This document shows positions 60,764-64,000 of a stretch of 64,000 bases of DNA, in pieces. The DNA is taken from the NCBI RefSeq assembly GCF_021441885.1, contig NZ_CP090438.1:682001-746000 (forward strand), written 5' to 3'. The DNA is from Vibrio maritimus. GTDB taxonomy: Bacteria; Pseudomonadota; Gammaproteobacteria; Enterobacterales; Vibrionaceae. Position 1 is the first letter of the stretch, and each line of letters begins with the position of its first letter. The notes beneath the pieces were generated by a model. That model searched no databases. It was not told the DNA's origin and was given only the letters and a program-made list of their open reading frames with translations. Position numbers and translations under genes: made by a program.

Positions 60764-63493
60764 TTAGTTTTTATAGTGGAACTTTCTTAATCGATTAGCA
60801 TTGGTTACGACCGTAATAGAAGAAAGTGCCATTGCTGCCCCGGCAAAAACAGGGCTAAGCAAAAATCCGAATAGTGGATATAACACACCAGCAGCAATTG
60901 GGATGCCTAAGGTGTTGTAAATAAACGCACCGAACAAGTTCTGTTTAATGTTCTTAACCGTCGCTTTAGAGAGCGCGATTGCATGAGCCACAGTAGCAGG
61001 GTTGCTGTTTAGTAGCGTCATTGGGGCGCTTTCTATCGCGACGTCGCTACCTGAGCCCATAGCGATACCCACATCTGCGAGCGCTAATGCCGGCGCGTCA
61101 TTGATACCGTCACCGACCATGGCGACATGTTGGTACTGCCTTTTAAGCGCTTCGATATGCGCGGCCTTTTCGTCTGGTAATACTTCAGAGAACACCTCAT
61201 CAACACCAACTTGCTCTCCAATGACTTTTGCAACGTGGCGATTGTCACCGGTTAGCATGATGGTCTTTATGCCTTGACTTTGGAGGGCTTCAATCGCTTG
61301 TTTTGCCTCAGGTTTGATTTGATCGGCAATGGTGATTAAGCCTGCAGGTTTTGAGTCAACTAGGATAACGATTGGGGTCAAAGCCTTGGTCGCGGCGTCT
61401 GAAATTGATGCGTCTAGCACGGTAATATCTACCTGTGACGCTCTGATATGATTTAGAGAAGCAACGAGCACGTGGCGACCTTCCACCACCCCTTGAACGC
61501 CTCTACCTTTGAGGTTCTCAAACTCGGTTGGTTCATTGACATTCGTTTCAGCCCAATAATCGGTGACGGCTTTGGCGAGAGGATGTTCAGAGCGTTTCTC
61601 TAATGGCAACACTAATCTAGCAAGCTCCATTTCGGATAGACCAACAGTTTGGACGCCTTGTACTTTAGGTTGCCCTAACGTGAGCGTTCCCGTCTTATCA
61701 AATACGACAGCGTTGATCTTGCTAAGCTTCTGTAGTGCATCCGCATCTTTAATCAGAATCCCAGCTTGCGCGGCTTTACCTATGCCAACGGTGATAGACA
61801 GCGGGGTAGCAAGACCCAGAGCGCAAGGGCAGGCGATGATAAGTACGGTTGTCGTGACCACAAGCATGTAGCTTGCCTTTGGCTCTGGGCCTACTAAGAA
61901 CCAAACCGCCGCAGCGCCTAAGGCAATGAGCACAACCACAGGGACAAACACTGCAGAGATGGAATCCGCAAGTTTCGCAATAGCGGGTTTGCTGCTCTGT
62001 GCGTCTCGAACTAGATTAATAATGCGTGACAGCATGGTATTGGCGCCGACGCCCGTTGCGTCGATGACTAAGCTGCCGTCGGTATTCACAGTGCCTGCTG
62101 ACACCTTGTCGCCAACCCCTTTAAGTGCAGCAATGGGCTCGCCAGTGAGCATAGACTCATCAACATAGCTGTGACCCTCAGAAACCTGTCCGTCGACGGG
62201 GACCTTTTCACCCGGCTTAATTCGCAGTCTCATGCCAAGCTGAATGTCGGAAACGGCCAATTCGACGTCTTTGCCATCGATGATCGCCGTCGCTACTTGG
62301 GGTTGTAGGTTCATTAGCGCCTGCAAAGATTGATTAGTCTTGGCCTTCGCTTTGGCTTCTATGTAGTGACCGAGCGAGATAAGTCCGATGATCATCGCGC
62401 TTGCCTCAAAATACACATGGCGTGATGATTCTGGGAACCAGCTCGGAGCGATGACGACGAGCATCGAGTAGAACCATGCTGCGCCAGTGCCCAGAGCAAC
62501 CAAGGTGTCCATGGTGGCACGACCGTGCGTTAGCGATTTGTAAGCGTTGGTATAGAAATCACGACCTGCCGTCGCGAGAAGCCATAAACAGAGTATGCCG
62601 ACAGCGCCCCAAGCCATTTGATCGCCAGAGTGACGGATCATCATACTGCCGCCAAGCACGCCCCACAGCATCAACGGCGCTCCGACCGCTAGTGCGACAA
62701 TCGTATTCTTTTTTTGCTGCGCTTGATGAGCAAGCAAGGCTTGCTGCTGTTGCTGCTGGCTAGTCGCTAGATCCTCGACTAACTCCCCTTGGTAACCGGC
62801 ATTGCTAATCGCTTTTAATAGCGGTGTCTGGATATCATCTATCGGCAAGGCGGTGCTGACCATGGCGCTTTGCTCAGCAAGGTTTACGCGAGCAATGTCG
62901 ACACCAGGTACGGAGAGAAGTGCTTTCTCTACTGACGAAACACAGCTCGCACAGGTCATGCCTTGAATCAGCAAATGAATACTCGGTAGGTGGGAGTTTT
63001 GTGAAACTTCGACGGGCTGTTGGATTTCAGGCTCTTTCTTATGATGCTCTGAATGTTCACTGGCGGTGTCTGTAGTGGGGACATTAGATGGCTTCGCTAC
63101 TTGTTCTGTCACTAAAGTTGCGTGATACCCAACCTCTTCGATGGCATCAACTATGCTGTTTACGTTCAGTGTTGATTCCAGGGTTAGTGATTGCTTACTG
63201 ATTTCAATGATGTCGCTGTCATCAAGCGATTGCAGTTTTTCACGCAGCTTTGCTACACATTTACCGCAGTTTAGCCCCGAGAGTTCAAATACCCATACAG
63301 GCTTAGCTTGGTAACCAAAGCCTTCAACAATCTCAATCACTGTACTCACATCGCTTTGTGTTGAGACTTTAAGTGTTTGCTTATCGATATGGTCGATATG
63401 GATGTCATTGGTCGATGCTTCGACAGCATTTTTGACTTTATTCACGCAACCCATACAGGATAAACCCGATAAATTAAGCGTATAACTGACCAT
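60764..63493 (-). CDS. copA: Copper-exporting P1B-type ATPase CopA
   Basis: 909 residues from ATG 63493, chosen for GAGGTGG upstream and because the longer frame (to 63667) would place its start inside the promoter. Three N-terminal metal-binding domains: CMGC 13-16, CGKC 76-79 and CASC 181-184, with a His-rich linker (EHSEHHKK) before the third. Then the ATPase core: TGEP (actuator), the membrane CPC in IACPCALGLATP, DKTGT phosphorylation site, SEHPLAKAV, and GDGINDAP. It exports Cu(I) from the cytoplasm. Promoter type and CueR in the window show copper induction. It is divergent from gltX. Confidence 0.97.
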   Translation of the reverse strand: MVSYTLNLSGLSCMGCVNKVKNAVEASTNDIHIDHIDKQTLKVSTQSDVSTVIEIVEGFGYQAKPVWVFELSGLNCGKCVAKLREKLQSLDDSDIIEISKQSLTLESTLNVNSIVDAIEEVGYHATLVTEQVAKPSNVPTTDTASEHSEHHKKEPEIQQPVEVSQNSHLPSIHLLIQGMTCASCVSSVEKALLSVPGVDIARVNLAEQSAMVSTALPIDDIQTPLLKAISNAGYQGELVEDLATSQQQQQQALLAHQAQQKKNTIVALAVGAPLMLWGVLGGSMMIRHSGDQMAWGAVGILCLWLLATAGRDFYTNAYKSLTHGRATMDTLVALGTGAAWFYSMLVVIAPSWFPESSRHVYFEASAMIIGLISLGHYIEAKAKAKTNQSLQALMNLQPQVATAIIDGKDVELAVSDIQLGMRLRIKPGEKVPVDGQVSEGHSYVDESMLTGEPIAALKGVGDKVSAGTVNTDGSLVIDATGVGANTMLSRIINLVRDAQSSKPAIAKLADSISAVFVPVVVLIALGAAAVWFLVGPEPKASYMLVVTTTVLIIACPCALGLATPLSITVGIGKAAQAGILIKDADALQKLSKINAVVFDKTGTLTLGQPKVQGVQTVGLSEMELARLVLPLEKRSEHPLAKAVTDYWAETNVNEPTEFENLKGRGVQGVVEGRHVLVASLNHIRASQVDITVLDASISDAATKALTPIVILVDSKPAGLITIADQIKPEAKQAIEALQSQGIKTIMLTGDNRHVAKVIGEQVGVDEVFSEVLPDEKAAHIEALKRQYQHVAMVGDGINDAPALALADVGIAMGSGSDVAIESAPMTLLNSNPATVAHAIALSKATVKNIKQNLFGAFIYNTLGIPIAAGVLYPLFGFLLSPVFAGAAMALSSITVVTNANRLRKFHYKN

Positions 63494-63524
63494 AACCCAC
63501 CTCAAAATTCGTTCGTTGTTGTTA

Positions 63525-63555
63525 ACCATAAACCTTCCCTCAAGGGTAAGGTCAA
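63525..63555 (-). promoter_or_regulatory. CueR-type copper-inducible promoter of copA
   Basis: Reverse strand: -35 TTGACC (63555-63550) and -10 TATGGT (63530-63525) with a 19-bp spacer that contains the dyad ACCTTACCC / GGGAAGGT (63532-63552). The over-long spacer is the hallmark of MerR-family targets and closely resembles the E. coli copA promoter. Confidence 0.9.
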
Positions 63556-63696
63556 GAGATTTGATTACATTGAGTTTGCTTGATGAGGTTATTGGGTATA
63601 GTGATTGTAGAATTAGCGCAAGGTGATAAAATAGCGCCCAAAATTTGCAACGCATAATGATGAGCATTGTGCGACGTTGACAACAAGGTACTTTCG

Positions 63697-64000
63697 ATGA
63701 CGGTTAAAACACGTTTTGCTCCAAGCCCTACAGGCTATCTTCACGTCGGTGGTGCGCGTACTGCACTGTATTCTTGGCTATTTGCTAAAAACCAAGGCGG
63801 TGAATTCGTTCTACGTATTGAAGATACAGATCTTGAGCGTAATTCTCAGGAAGCAGTAGATGCGATCCTAGAAGGCATGCAGTGGATGGGTCTTGAGTGG
63901 GACGAGGGTCCGTACTACCAGTCTAAGCGTTTTGATCGCTACAACGAAATGGTAGAGAAACTACTTGCTGAAGACAAAGCCTACAAATGCTATGCACCAA
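63697..64000 (+). CDS. gltX: Glutamyl-tRNA synthetase (partial, N-terminal part)
   Basis: The first 101 residues of GltX: MTVKTRFAPSPTGYLHVGGA, with the HIGH-type signature HVGG at residues 16-19, then FVLRIEDTDLERNS and WMGLEWDEGPYYQS, which bind glutamate and ATP. The rest runs off the right edge. It is divergent from copA, as in several vibrios. ATG 63697. Confidence 0.96.
   Translation, partial: MTVKTRFAPSPTGYLHVGGARTALYSWLFAKNQGGEFVLRIEDTDLERNSQEAVDAILEGMQWMGLEWDEGPYYQSKRFDRYNEMVEKLLAEDKAYKCYAP

Noticed and set aside
63494..63667. N-terminal extension of copA
   Set aside because: It covers the CueR promoter; the internal ATG at 63529 is part of the -10 region. ATG 63493 has a good ribosome-binding site.
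1..64000. CRISPR arrays, tRNA/rRNA genes, prophage, integron or complete insertion sequences
   Set aside because: Looked for repeated spacers, tRNA-like cloverleaf ends, transposase or integrase motifs and attachment-site repeats; found none. The two palindromic elements are the only repeat family seen.
1..64000. A defence island or novel multi-gene system
   Set aside because: No nuclease, methylase, toxin-antitoxin or NTPase cluster of that kind is present; most of the window is conserved core genome.

Overview
The window is chromosomal DNA of a gammaproteobacterium, almost certainly a Vibrio (family Vibrionaceae). Support comes from the gene content and order (nagC-nagA/nagE-glnS, fur to pgm, gcvB/gcvA, queF/syd, lipA-lipB-ybeD-dacA-rlpA-rodA-mrdA-rlmH-rsfS-holA-lptE-leuS, zipA-ligA-porin, copA/gltX), PTS permeases without a fused IIA domain, a Vibrio-style GcvB small RNA and moderate GC content. 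I cannot name the species. I saw no tRNA or rRNA genes, CRISPR array, prophage or complete insertion sequence.

Layout. 1-5160: end of a CPA2 antiporter, then the N-acetylglucosamine locus (nagAC divergent from nagE), with a CRP site and two NagC-type operators between them. 5311-12530: glnS, a palindromic repeat element, fur, a DUF4442 protein, fldA, a DUF2788 membrane protein, ybfF, seqA and pgm. 12583-15914: GcvB sRNA divergent from gcvA, which heads an overlapping operon with an alpha/beta hydrolase, ygdD and rlmM. 15941-24630: xni, ppnN, two unusual GGDEF-family proteins behind queF, then syd and a Zn-ribbon gene. 24713-32790: metNIQ with MetJ boxes, gmhB, an MliC-type lipoprotein, and treR-treB-treC. 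32811-33606: a second repeat copy and a YitT protein. 33955-52941: glyA with a PurR box, a lipoprotein, then the long conserved lipoate, cell-wall, ribosome, LPS and replication block (lipA to leuS), ybeL, cysZ, zipA and ligA.

53426-63493 is the most accessory-like part. It holds a chitoporin-like porin, a DUF2057 protein, the copper regulator CueR, a 55-residue exported protein, a TraB/GumN protein, two KdgM-family small porins flanking a DUF2799 lipoprotein, a DUF411 protein and the copper ATPase copA. The second KdgM-type porin has a His/Tyr-rich loop and sits beside the copper genes. A short motif (core TGCGAGT) recurs in several intergenic regions here. The window ends in gltX.

How the genes connect. 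The outer-membrane porin (chitin oligosaccharides), NagE, NagA and NagC form one chitin/GlcNAc route. TreB, TreC and TreR do the same for trehalose. CueR at 55.5 kb should control copA at 63.5 kb, whose promoter has the 19-bp spacer typical of MerR-family targets. I found no convincing wholly new defence or mobile system. The better leads are the KdgM/copper neighbourhood, the paired non-canonical GGDEF proteins, the recurring intergenic motif and the two large palindromic repeats.
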